Shown here piece after piece: positions 1-8,871 of a DNA stretch of 64,000 nucleotides. The notes under the pieces are model-generated. The model worked only from the letters and a program-made list of their open reading frames with translations. It had not been told where the DNA came from and did no database searches. Position 1 is the first letter of the stretch, and every line of letters starts with the position of its first letter. The position numbers and the translations under genes are program-made. Origin of the DNA: Ponticaulis sp. (GTDB lineage Bacteria; Pseudomonadota; Alphaproteobacteria; Caulobacterales; Hyphomonadaceae); NCBI GenBank assembly GCA_002692725.1, contig NZLU01000039.1:1-64000 (forward strand). Direction: 5' to 3'.

Positions 1-1023
<1,023 letters not shown>

Positions 1024-1027
<4 letters not shown>

Positions 1028-1887
1028 GCACGGAACTGATTGCGATTGGCCTGGGGCTGGTTTCGGCCTTCACTCTGGCCTTCGCCAATCTGGTGGTCAA
1101 AGCCACAAACGACATTCTGGTCACGCGGGCCATTTTGTCAGCCTCCTGCGCCCTTCTTGTCGCGCCGGTTGCCTTTTTCGTGCCCTTGCCAACGCCGGAA
1201 TTGTGGGCAGCGATCGCGATCTCAATCCCCACACATTTCTTTTATCAGATGAGCATGATCCGCGCTCTGCACCGCGGGGATCTCTCACTGGTCTTTCCGG
1301 TCATGCGTGGCTTGGCACCACTTCTTGTCGCGATTGGGGCGTTCGTTTTTCTCTCTGAAACACTCTCACCCATCGCCTTGGTCGGACTACTGATTTCTGT
1401 CGTGGCCGTCATCAGCTTTGGGTTTCTTCAGGGCGCAAAGACCTCTTCCACCAAGTCCGTGAGCCGTTCAGCCCTCTTCTGGGCTGGCATGACGGCGCTT
1501 GGCGTGATGGCGTACAATGTCGCCGATGCGCGCGGTGTACGTCTTGCTGAGAACCCGCTCACCTTTGTGGTCTGGCTGTTCATGCTCGATTGGGTAGGTA
1601 CCATGCTGGTGGCACTGATTGTCCGGAAAGATCGTTTCCTCGCAGCCGCGCGTCCTGTCATACGAAATGGCGTGTCGGGCGGCGTGCTTTCGGTGGTCAG
1701 CTATGGTGCGGCCCTGTTCGCGCTCAACATGATTGAAGCGGCGCGTGTGACCGCCATCCGTGAAACGGCTGTTGTTTTCGGCGCATTGCTTGGCTGGTTG
1801 ATCCTGAAAGAAGGGATCGGACCGAGGCGAATCATCGCCTCGGTCATTCTGGTATTTGGTCTGGCGCTGATGCAGCTCGGCGCTTAA
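1024..1887 (+). CDS. DMT-superfamily (EamA) transporter
   Basis: Inner-membrane protein of 287 residues with about ten hydrophobic segments in two similar halves, the layout of EamA/DMT metabolite exporters. It starts at a TTG that overlaps the ftsY stop (ATTGA). The second half contains the repeat-like segment AARVTAIRETAVVFGALLGW typical of the family. The substrate cannot be inferred. Its stop overlaps the convergent flavodoxin gene by 4 bp (TTAA). Confidence 0.85.
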
Positions 1888-2468
1888 GCAGTTTGCGTCC
1901 ACCGGATCGCCGATTTGGCAACGCGTTCGCCGAGCAGACGACCGGTTTCAAGTTCACATGCCACTGGCGCTTCCTCCGGGGATGTATCCACCGGTGAATG
2001 TGCGCCAACACCCAGCCAATAGCCGCCGCGATTGGTCGCATCATCCCAGCGATGCTCTTTCATGTTGAAGCCGGATGGCACACCGAGGCCGACCCAGACC
2101 ATGCCGTGTTGCGCGGCCAGAATGGCAAATTGCTGCAATGTTTGCAGCTTATCGCCGGAGACAGAGCCGGAATTGGTGAAGCCGGCGGCCAATTTGTCCG
2201 CCCAGCCTTGCGTCATCCACACTTTGGACGTGGCGTCCTGGAAGGCTTTAAACGTCGCAGACGCGGAGCCCATATAGGTCGGCGCGCCGAAAATGATGGC
2301 ATCTGCAGAGTTCAACTCATCCCATGGGCCTTCATCGGGCTTGGTCAGGTCATCTGCTTTCAGAAGGACAGCATCGACCCCAGCCCGCCGCACACCTTCT
2401 TCCACGGCTTCGGCCAGCTTCGCCGTATGTCCGTATCCGGAATGATAAACTATCGCTACTTTCGTCAT
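1884..2468 (-). CDS. Flavodoxin family protein / NAD(P)H-dependent oxidoreductase (WrbA-like)
   Basis: 194-residue flavodoxin-fold protein. The N-terminus VAIVYHSGYGHTAKLAEAV is the FMN phosphate-binding loop, and IFGAPTYMGSASATFK and the Gly/Ser-rich segment FTNSGSVSGDK are further flavin-binding loops. The closest family is the WrbA/NQO-type quinone reductases, cytosolic enzymes that reduce quinones or other electrophiles by two electrons. The gene is divergent from an HxlR regulator across a 110-bp spacer with two inverted repeats. HxlR proteins commonly control a neighbouring oxidoreductase, so induction by electrophilic or redox stress is likely but inferred. Confidence 0.85.
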   Translation of the reverse strand: MTKVAIVYHSGYGHTAKLAEAVEEGVRRAGVDAVLLKADDLTKPDEGPWDELNSADAIIFGAPTYMGSASATFKAFQDATSKVWMTQGWADKLAAGFTNSGSVSGDKLQTLQQFAILAAQHGMVWVGLGVPSGFNMKEHRWDDATNRGGYWLGVGAHSPVDTSPEEAPVACELETGRLLGERVAKSAIRWTQTA

Positions 2469-2523
2469 GACAATTCCCTTGAATTAAATGCGTGACGCAG
2501 CAAATCTAGCGAACAGTATCGGT

Positions 2524-2567
2524 TGTGTTAGTACACACTTTTTGGTAACTATGGAAAAATGTTTTCC
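2524..2567. promoter_or_regulatory. Two inverted repeats between flavodoxin and HxlR genes
   Basis: In the divergent spacer, TGTGT-TAGT-ACACA lies at 2524-2537 and GGAAAA-ATG-TTTTCC at 2553-2567. Both are perfect dyads of the size bound by winged-helix dimers, so they are candidate HxlR operators over divergent promoters. The Shine-Dalgarno GGAG of the regulator follows at 2568. Confidence 0.45.
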
Positions 2568-2578
2568 GGAGATGGCCC

Positions 2579-2977
2579 ATGTTGAAGATTTCTGATCCAG
2601 ACCGCGCCGAAGTTCTGGAGATTGAGGCGTGCCCATCGCGTATGGTGTTGGAGATGTTGGCAGACAAATGGAAGCTATTGGTGTTTCATTCTCTTCGTCA
2701 GCAATCGGTCATGCGAAACGGTGAACTAATGCGCACCATATCTGGCATCAGCCAGAAAATGCTTACACAAACCCTCCGCTCTCTCGAGCGCGATGGCCTG
2801 ATCCTGCGGAAAGACTATCAGGAAGTGCCGCCGCGCGTCGAATATAGCCTGACCGATCTCGGACAAACCCTTTGCGAGCCCATTCAACTCATTTCAGATT
2901 GGGGAATTTCCAATATGGGATGTGTCATCAGCGCACGAACCAATTTTGATGAGCGTGAATCTGTCACTTCTGATTAA
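2579..2977 (+). CDS. HxlR-family winged-helix transcriptional regulator
   Basis: 132 residues. The HxlR core is clear: CPSRMVLEMLADKWKLLVFHSL opens the DNA-binding domain, followed by the recognition region ISGISQKMLTQTLRSLERDGL and the wing VPPRVEYSLTDLG. HxlR proteins are cytosolic dimers that often sense electrophiles or redox state, frequently through a Cys near the N-terminus, here in ACPS. ATG start with GGAG seven bases upstream. Its divergent partner encodes a flavodoxin, its probable target. Confidence 0.9.
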   Translation: MLKISDPDRAEVLEIEACPSRMVLEMLADKWKLLVFHSLRQQSVMRNGELMRTISGISQKMLTQTLRSLERDGLILRKDYQEVPPRVEYSLTDLGQTLCEPIQLISDWGISNMGCVISARTNFDERESVTSD

Positions 2978-3004
2978 TCTGGTTTTGAGGCCTTTGCGAT
3001 AAGG

Positions 3005-3024
3005 CTCTCCCGGTAAGGGAGAGG
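3005..3024 (+). promoter_or_regulatory. Hairpin that pairs the Shine-Dalgarno of the flippase gene
   Basis: CTCTCCC-GGTAA-GGGAGAG forms a perfect 7-bp GC-rich stem. Its 3' arm is the Shine-Dalgarno of the TTG start at 3031. No T-run follows, so it looks less like a terminator for the upstream regulator than a leader hairpin that lowers translation initiation. Confidence 0.4.
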
Positions 3025-3030
3025 CTCGAA

Positions 3031-4500
3031 TTGCCCAATCTGGTCAAACATCTGTTCGGATATCTACCGGTCAATCTGGTTGCGGCGCTGGTTCAGTTTG
3101 GCATTGTCTATGTGTTTACGCGGCTTTTGGGAGCCGCCGAATACGGACGATATGCGCTGGCACTCTCGACCATGCATCTGGTACACACATTCACTCTGAC
3201 CTGGGTTGAGGCGGCTGGTTACCGCTTTAATGGTGAGGCTCAGGCCAAGAATACCATTCCCGTTCATTATCGCACCAGCATGGCACTCAGCGTGGTGTCC
3301 GTGCTTCCGGCCCTTCTTGTTCTGGTCATCGTTTGGTTCATGGCGTCCGATGCGCCGGGCTATCAGTCTATTCTGCCCTGGCTTTTGATCCTCTTGCCGG
3401 TCTCTGTCATCGGAAATCTCGCCCAGCAAACCCATAAGGCGGGCCAGCGAATCGGTCGCTATTCCATGGTCGAAATGGGACGTCTGATTGGCGGATTTGT
3501 CATTGGCACCGCGCTCGCCTGGTTCTGGGGCGTAGGCGCAGCGGCGCCCATTATCGGCGTCACCGTCTCCTACTCCATTGCCTGCATCACTGAAGGCATC
3601 TGGCTGTTCAGAAACTCCAAAGGGGGCGGGTTCGATCATGAACAGGCGCGCCGCTATGCGGCTTATGGCCTGCCAATCGCCGGCGCGCTCGTGCTCGATC
3701 TGATCTTGTCCGCATCCGACCGATTCCTGATTGCGTTCTTCATAGATGAAGCCGCAGTCGGGGCCTATGCAGCAGGCTATGGCATTGCGGACAAAACCAC
3801 ATTGATGATCTGCGCCTGGGCCGCTATGGCCGCCTCTCCGCTTTTGATGGCCGCTTACGAAAAGGGCGATCAGACCGAGATCGACTCTGCGGCTAAAGGC
3901 ATGGCCCAGTCACTTCTGCTCATCGCCGTACCGTCCGCCGTCGGAATATGGGTGACGTCGGAGCCACTCTCTCAGGTGATGATCGGTGAAGCCCTGCGCG
4001 ATGAGGCCCGCCGGATCATGCCGTGGATTGCAGTCGCCGGACTCTTCAACGGCCTGCTCATTCACTATTTTTCAGAAGCCTTCCAACTCTCACGCAAGAC
4101 GTTTGAACGTGCGCTGATCATGCTCGTACCCGCTCTGGCGAATATCGTGCTCAACATCATTCTTCTGCCCATGATCGGGCTGATGGGCGCAGTTTACGCG
4201 ACTGTCGGCTGTTACGTGCTTGGCGTGGCTCTGCTGGCTGCCTTTGGACGCCGTCATGTCCGTCTGCCAATTCCGGCAATGGATCTGGCCAAAATCATTA
4301 TCGGCTGTGTTGCCATGGCTGGGTCAGTCCAGCTCATCCCGTCATTTGGAGGACTGCCCGAGCTCATTCTGAAAGCGGGTGTCGGTGTTGTGGTCTATGG
4401 CTTCAGCGTGGTGGCGCTCAATGCGGCTGGCGCGAGGGACATGGTGCGAAAGCTGATCCATCGGGTCCGGCCACCAAAGCATTCGGGCACAGTCGCCTGA
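3031..4500 (+). CDS. Polysaccharide/oligosaccharide flippase (Wzx/MVF-type membrane protein)
   Basis: 489 residues with about 12-14 hydrophobic helices throughout. The N-terminus LVKHLFGYLPVNLVAALVQFG and the later YGLPIAGALVLDLILSASDRFLIAFF are typical of the polysaccharide biosynthesis (Wzx/RfbX) branch of the MOP superfamily, which flips undecaprenyl-linked glycans across the inner membrane. TTG start with GGGAGAGG six bases upstream, inside a hairpin. No glycosyltransferases are adjacent, so the glycan is unknown. Confidence 0.85.
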   Translation: MPNLVKHLFGYLPVNLVAALVQFGIVYVFTRLLGAAEYGRYALALSTMHLVHTFTLTWVEAAGYRFNGEAQAKNTIPVHYRTSMALSVVSVLPALLVLVIVWFMASDAPGYQSILPWLLILLPVSVIGNLAQQTHKAGQRIGRYSMVEMGRLIGGFVIGTALAWFWGVGAAAPIIGVTVSYSIACITEGIWLFRNSKGGGFDHEQARRYAAYGLPIAGALVLDLILSASDRFLIAFFIDEAAVGAYAAGYGIADKTTLMICAWAAMAASPLLMAAYEKGDQTEIDSAAKGMAQSLLLIAVPSAVGIWVTSEPLSQVMIGEALRDEARRIMPWIAVAGLFNGLLIHYFSEAFQLSRKTFERALIMLVPALANIVLNIILLPMIGLMGAVYATVGCYVLGVALLAAFGRRHVRLPIPAMDLAKIIIGCVAMAGSVQLIPSFGGLPELILKAGVGVVVYGFSVVALNAAGARDMVRKLIHRVRPPKHSGTVA

Positions 4501-4564
4501 GGAATATCAGCGCGAATTCGAAAATCGATTGAACTCTTTGTCAGAATGGTGCGTAAACAGCATC

Positions 4565-5290
4565 ATGACCGAAACACCAGAAACTTCCGGCGACGCCAAG
4601 AGCAAAAACCCCACCAATCTGTGGGCGGAGCTTGGGCCGACCATCGCTTTCATCGCGACCTACACCATCATGGGCCGCTTCTTCCCTGAAGGCGATGGCG
4701 CATTCACCAAAGACGCTGCGATCTTTTGGGCGACCGGCGCGCTTATGGTCTCAACGGCTGTTGTGATCATCTACAAGCTGCTCAATAAGGAAAAAATCCC
4801 GCCAATGCTGATCCTTACGGGCAGTGTGGTCGGGTTTTTCGGTGTGCTGACAATCGCGCTCCAGCAGGAAGCCTTTGCTTATATCAAGCCGACCATTATC
4901 AATTCATTGTTCGCAATCGTCCTTTTGGGTGGGCTCGCCATGGGCCGGAACTTCTGGAAAATGATGCTCGAACATGCCTTCGAGCTGCCGGACTTTGCCT
5001 GGAACACACTGACCTTCCGCTGGGGATTGTTCTTTATTTTTCTGGCGCTGCTCAATGAATTTCTCTGGCGTTATTTCTGCCCGCTTCCAGACTCCCCGCT
5101 TGCGCTGTTTGGCATTACATTTGTGCCGACCGAAGCCTATTCCCTCTTCGGCGTGGATTTCGGCACGCGCGATCAGGAATCCGTCTGGGCCTGGATGAAG
5201 CTTGGTAATTTCTTTGTGGTCGCAGCCTTCATGCTGGCGAACCTGCCCTATACGATGAAACATTGGCAGGGTGAAAAGCCGGGTGCCTAG
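4565..5290 (+). CDS. Inner membrane-spanning protein YciB / intracellular septation protein A family (IspZ)
   Basis: Multi-pass membrane protein of the IspZ/YciB family. Landmarks are ELGPTIAFIATYTIMGRFFP near the start and the C-terminal RWGLFFIFLALLNEFLWRYF followed by WAWMKLGNFF. YciB proteins are linked to cell-envelope integrity and septation; the biochemical role is not settled. I prefer the ATG at 4565 over a TTG at 4529 because family members begin shortly before the conserved NPTNLWAELGP stretch. About 241 residues, longer than the roughly 180-200 usual. The stop overlaps the convergent Nudix gene by 4 bp. Confidence 0.85.
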   Translation: MTETPETSGDAKSKNPTNLWAELGPTIAFIATYTIMGRFFPEGDGAFTKDAAIFWATGALMVSTAVVIIYKLLNKEKIPPMLILTGSVVGFFGVLTIALQQEAFAYIKPTIINSLFAIVLLGGLAMGRNFWKMMLEHAFELPDFAWNTLTFRWGLFFIFLALLNEFLWRYFCPLPDSPLALFGITFVPTEAYSLFGVDFGTRDQESVWAWMKLGNFFVVAAFMLANLPYTMKHWQGEKPGA

Positions 5291-5823
5291 CGCGTCATGT
5301 GATCACTATCGGCTGGGTTTCCAAAGGGCGGATAGTCCTCGCGCCCTTCAACGCTCTTCCAGTTTTTGAGTGCCCAGACGGCAGACGGAAAGGCCATGTC
5401 TTTCCAGGGTATCTCGTCCCAGGTGACAAGCTTTACCTCCTGACTTTCCGGACCCGGAGCGACATCGGGATTGAGCAGTCTGGCTTTGAACATCACCTGC
5501 ACTTGGCTGATCCTCGGAATGGAATAAACCGCAAGCACGCGCTCAATCTCGATATCGGCACATGCTTCTTCCTGTGCTTCACGCATGGCGCCTTCTTCCA
5601 CGGTTTCCCCGTTTTCCATAAATCCTGCAGGCAGGGTCCAGAACCCGAGGCGCGGTTCAATGGCGCGCTTACAAATCAAGATCTTGTCCTTAAAGGTGAC
5701 AACCGACCCGACCACAATGCGTGGATTAATATAATCGATGAAGTCGCATTGCTGACAAACCCGTCGCTCGCGATCATCGCCTTCGGGTATTTCCATCCGG
5801 AATTCGGATTTATTCTTTGTCAC
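5287..5823 (-). CDS. NUDIX hydrolase with CxxC motif
   Basis: The Nudix box is present as GFMENGETVEEGAM followed by REAQEEACA: the Gly, Glu and REUxEE residues are kept, but the last Gly is a Cys. An N-terminal VCQQC looks like half of a NudC-type zinc site. It should hydrolyse a nucleoside-diphosphate-linked compound; the substrate is unknown. A GGAGAGGG at 5834-5840 fits a GTG at 5823 (ten-base spacing); a GTG at 5832 would touch the Shine-Dalgarno. Convergent with the YciB-like gene. Confidence 0.87.
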   Translation of the reverse strand: MTKNKSEFRMEIPEGDDRERRVCQQCDFIDYINPRIVVGSVVTFKDKILICKRAIEPRLGFWTLPAGFMENGETVEEGAMREAQEEACADIEIERVLAVYSIPRISQVQVMFKARLLNPDVAPGPESQEVKLVTWDEIPWKDMAFPSAVWALKNWKSVEGREDYPPFGNPADSDHMTR

Positions 5824-5949
5824 AATATTCACCCTCTCCGGCGCCAGACTTTCAATTCCTGGTTTTTTGTATAAAACGTCCGCACACGATCAGTTTCACC
5901 AGACTGAAACATTTGAGTTTTATACTGGCATTGGAAAACGCAAATTGGA

Positions 5950-6537
5950 ATGCCGCGAGATCGGGAGAGTACGTTGACACCACAGGATACAGAAACGCAA
6001 TTCAGCCTCGATCGTTCGGCCAGTCATTTGCTTCATCGCGCACAACAATTTGCGGCGGAACAGTTTGAAGGCCTGGGCGATGCTGACATCACGCTTCGCC
6101 AATTTGCCGTGCTCGCCGCAGTGCAGGAACAGGAAGGCTGCTCGCAGTCAGATCTGGTTAAAACCACCGGCATTGATCGCTCCACGCTGGCCGACATGGT
6201 TCAGCGTCTTGAGAAACGCGACCTGCTCGAACGCCGCACGGCATTGCATGATGCGCGCGCCAAATCGGTCCATCTGACAGATCCTGGTCGTGAAGCGCTC
6301 GATAAGTCAGCGCCGATTGTTCAGAAGGCGGACGAAGCCATTTTGTCCATGCTGCCAAAGAACCGCCGCCGTGCATTTGTCGGTATTCTCGGTCTTCTCG
6401 CCAATGTAGATGGCGTCGATTTCAACGAACTCGACTCCCCGGTCGACGTGAAGGCGAAAAAGAAAACCAACGACGAAAAGAAAAAGAAGAAGAAAAAAGA
6501 CAAGTCCGACAAAAAGTCGAAAAAGAAAAAAGACTGA
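5950..6537 (+). CDS. MarR-family regulator with long lysine-rich tail
   Basis: Residues ~20-155 form a MarR winged helix: DITLRQFAVLAAV, the recognition segment CSQSDLVKTTGIDRSTLADM and the wing DARAKSVHLTDPG. After a conserved-looking end near DFNELDSPVDV, the last ~28 residues are almost only Lys with some Asp/Ser, encoded by an AAG/AAA-rich tract. Such basic tails can add non-specific DNA binding. A strong GGGAGAG at 5963-5969 precedes an in-frame TTG at 5974, a credible alternative start to the ATG at 5950. The ligand and targets are unknown. Confidence 0.85.
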   Translation: MPRDRESTLTPQDTETQFSLDRSASHLLHRAQQFAAEQFEGLGDADITLRQFAVLAAVQEQEGCSQSDLVKTTGIDRSTLADMVQRLEKRDLLERRTALHDARAKSVHLTDPGREALDKSAPIVQKADEAILSMLPKNRRRAFVGILGLLANVDGVDFNELDSPVDVKAKKKTNDEKKKKKKKDKSDKKSKKKKD

Positions 6538-6584
6538 GGCGTCTTAACGTGCGGCGTCTTGCGGCTGGCCCCGGCGAGCTAAAG

Positions 6585-6734
6585 CTAGGCGTCGCCTTGC
6601 TCAAGCATCTTCAGCCGCTTTTTTGCACTCATCAGTCGACTGAATGTCCATGCCGCGAGCGCTATAAGTGTGACACCGGCTATTCCATAACTCAGCAGGA
6701 TAAAGGTGTAACCACCTGTCACTTCACCAGTCAT
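6585..6734 (-). CDS. ccmD: Heme exporter protein CcmD
   Basis: 49-residue protein with a single membrane helix (FILLSYGIAGVTLIALAAW) and a basic C-terminal tail (SAKKRLKMLEQGDA), the standard CcmD layout. Its ATG overlaps the ccmC stop (ATGA). CcmD stabilises the CcmABC complex during release of holo-CcmE in system I cytochrome c maturation. No ccmE follows, so the rest of the pathway must be elsewhere. Confidence 0.88.
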   Translation of the reverse strand: MTGEVTGGYTFILLSYGIAGVTLIALAAWTFSRLMSAKKRLKMLEQGDA

Positions 6735-7459
6735 TCGCCGCTCCTGTTCATGCGCGCAAGCTTGGCTTCATATTGCCGTTTATAGACCTCGGCCCGCATG
6801 CTCGCGATCGTGAAGGCCGCCACAGCCATTCCGGTCGCCAGCAGATTGAACATGGCCGGATACCAGAACTCAGCAGAATAAGTGGACCCGCTCATCGTGA
6901 TGAGGCCCGCCGGCTGGTGGAGTGTGTTCCACCAGTCTACAGACCATTTGATAATCGGTAGATTGACCACGCCAACCAGACACAGAATTGCTCCGGCGCG
7001 CGCGGCATCCTGCTCACGCTGATAGGCAGATCGCAGCGCCATGTATCCCAGGATCAGGAACAATTGAAACAGCATGCTGGTGAGGCGTGCATCCCAGATC
7101 CAGTATGTGCCCCATGTCGGTTTACCCCAGAGAGATCCCGTGGCCAGACAGATAAAGGATAAGGCCGCCGCGATGGGCGCCATGGATTTCGCGGCCACGT
7201 CAGCGAGGCTGTGTTTCAGGGTCAGATAGAGAAGGCTGGCAATCGCCATGCCCAGATAGACAGACAGCGAAATAATTGCGGCGGGCACATGCACGAACAT
7301 GATGCGCGCGGTTGGCCCCTGATAGCGCTCCTCTGGTGCGAAACCGAGCGCCCAGGTCCAGCCAATAATGAACATCACAATCGTCAACACCGCCAGCACG
7401 GGCAGTAGGGGGCGCGTGAAATTCATAAACCGCTGAGGATTGGCAAAAGTCGAAAACAT
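6731..7459 (-). CDS. ccmC: Heme exporter / ligase subunit CcmC
   Basis: 242 residues with six predicted membrane helices. The tryptophan-rich heme-handling motif reads WGTYWIWDARLTS, and two candidate heme-ligand His lie in MFVHVPAA and WNTLHQPAG. CcmC attaches heme to the chaperone CcmE on the periplasmic side. The order ccmA-ccmB-ccmC-ccmD with 4-bp overlaps or a 9-bp gap shows a single operon. Confidence 0.95.
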   Translation of the reverse strand: MFSTFANPQRFMNFTRPLLPVLAVLTIVMFIIGWTWALGFAPEERYQGPTARIMFVHVPAAIISLSVYLGMAIASLLYLTLKHSLADVAAKSMAPIAAALSFICLATGSLWGKPTWGTYWIWDARLTSMLFQLFLILGYMALRSAYQREQDAARAGAILCLVGVVNLPIIKWSVDWWNTLHQPAGLITMSGSTYSAEFWYPAMFNLLATGMAVAAFTIASMRAEVYKRQYEAKLARMNRSGE

Positions 7460-7468
7460 GAAGATTAT

Positions 7469-8125
7469 CTAGTCCAGTTTCAGGGCGGCTGCCATAGCAA
7501 AGGGTGAGATCGCCAATGCGCCCAGCATGTTTGCGGCCAGAAGTGTAAGCCCGGCACCGAACGGTTCTCCCGTGAATGAGAAGGTCAGTTCTTCCGCGCC
7601 AAAGATCACGACGGGGACGAAAAACGGCAAGACCAGCAAGGCGACGAGCGGCCCGGACCGCCTCAGGCCCGCTGTCAGTGATGCGCCAACGCCGCCCCAC
7701 AGATAAATGGTCAGACTGCCGATCAAAACCGGCAGTATGGATGTGATCGTCACTGTTTCGGCGCGCATCATCACACCAGCCACAGGTGTCAGAAGCGCCA
7801 GAGGCAGTCCTGAAATCAACCAATGCGCCAGGACTTTGAAGACAGCGACCAATTCCATGGAAACACCGGACAATCGCTGGTGATCCTGCGCGCCAATTTC
7901 CAGATCAGCCTGAAAGATACGCTCCAGCGTGGTGAGAGAAGCCAGGCAGAGCGCCACGAAAATCATGCCAGGTGCGATGGCTGAGAGGAGGCGTGGTTCT
8001 GTGCCAATCCCCAGAGGCCCGAGAAAAATTGCACCCGCGAAGAATGCGGCCGGCAGAAACAGGCCTGACCCACCCGCCCATGCGAGCATGAGCTCACGGC
8101 GGAAAATAGCGAGCGCCCCGATCAT
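7469..8125 (-). CDS. ccmB: Heme exporter membrane subunit CcmB
   Basis: 218 residues with six hydrophobic segments. FRRELMLAWAGGSGLFLPAAFF at the start and the central KVLAHWLISGLPLALLTPVAG are characteristic of CcmB. It is the permease partner of CcmA in the complex that releases heme-loaded CcmE. The start overlaps ccmA by 4 bp; nine bases separate it from ccmC. Confidence 0.95.
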   Translation of the reverse strand: MIGALAIFRRELMLAWAGGSGLFLPAAFFAGAIFLGPLGIGTEPRLLSAIAPGMIFVALCLASLTTLERIFQADLEIGAQDHQRLSGVSMELVAVFKVLAHWLISGLPLALLTPVAGVMMRAETVTITSILPVLIGSLTIYLWGGVGASLTAGLRRSGPLVALLVLPFFVPVVIFGAEELTFSFTGEPFGAGLTLLAANMLGALAISPFAMAAALKLD

Positions 8126-8745
8126 TGCCGAAACTCCGAGACATCAAGATAGTCATCCGGTTCAAGCGCAAGCGGGTCATGCAGGGCAGCAAGGCAAAGC
8201 CCGCCAGCCGCCAGATGTTCACGGATCACGTCGCACAACAATGCCTGTCCTTTTGTATCGAGCGCGGCAGCAGGTTCATCCAGCAACCAGAGTTTTCGCG
8301 GGGTCAGCAGAGCCCGGGCAAGGCCAAGGCGTTTCTTCTGACCAGCAGAGAGGGAATGCGCAGGCACCAAAGCGCGAGATTTTAGGCCAAGGCGCTCAAT
8401 AATATCCGGTATAGTATCCATGGGCACAGAATGGAGCCTTGCCCAATAGCGCAGATGACTGATCGCGGTTTCAGTCGCGCGCAAACCGTGATCATGCCCC
8501 AGATAAAACGGGCCACGGTCTTTCTCCTCGCTCGGTCGAGTCATTGACCCTGTTTCAGGTTCAATAAAGCCTGCCACCATACGAAGGAGTGTGGTTTTGC
8601 CAGATCCGTTTGGGCCTTTGAGCGCGGCGAATCGACCAGCATCGAGTTTAAAATTCAGATTGGAAAACAAGAGCGCATAGCCGCGGACCGCCGTTAAATT
8701 CTCCAATTTGAGAAAATTTTCGTCCTGATGATGGCTTTTGGGCAC
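8122..8745 (-). CDS. ccmA: Cytochrome c biogenesis ATP-binding protein CcmA
   Basis: 207-residue ABC ATPase. Walker A is GPNGSGKTTL, the signature LSAGQKKRLGLARA and Walker B KLWLLDEPAAALD. The short single-domain form and position ahead of ccmB identify CcmA. GTG start with GGAGAG nine bases upstream. ATP hydrolysis drives release of holo-CcmE from CcmC/CcmD. Transcribed divergently from acnA. Confidence 0.95.
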   Translation of the reverse strand: MPKSHHQDENFLKLENLTAVRGYALLFSNLNFKLDAGRFAALKGPNGSGKTTLLRMVAGFIEPETGSMTRPSEEKDRGPFYLGHDHGLRATETAISHLRYWARLHSVPMDTIPDIIERLGLKSRALVPAHSLSAGQKKRLGLARALLTPRKLWLLDEPAAALDTKGQALLCDVIREHLAAGGLCLAALHDPLALEPDDYLDVSEFRQ

Positions 8746-8871
8746 GCTAATTAACTCTCCAGACCATTAGACGAATTGCAGATCGTTAAGTGGGACGATA
8801 TGAACACGCCAAATCCATATCCACTTAGACACTGTGTAGGCAAGCTACACGCGACGGAAGGACAAAGGCTG

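Noticed and set aside
1844-2495. Overlapping open frames on both strands at the flavodoxin gene
   Set aside because: Only the minus-strand frame has flavodoxin motifs; the others are shadows.
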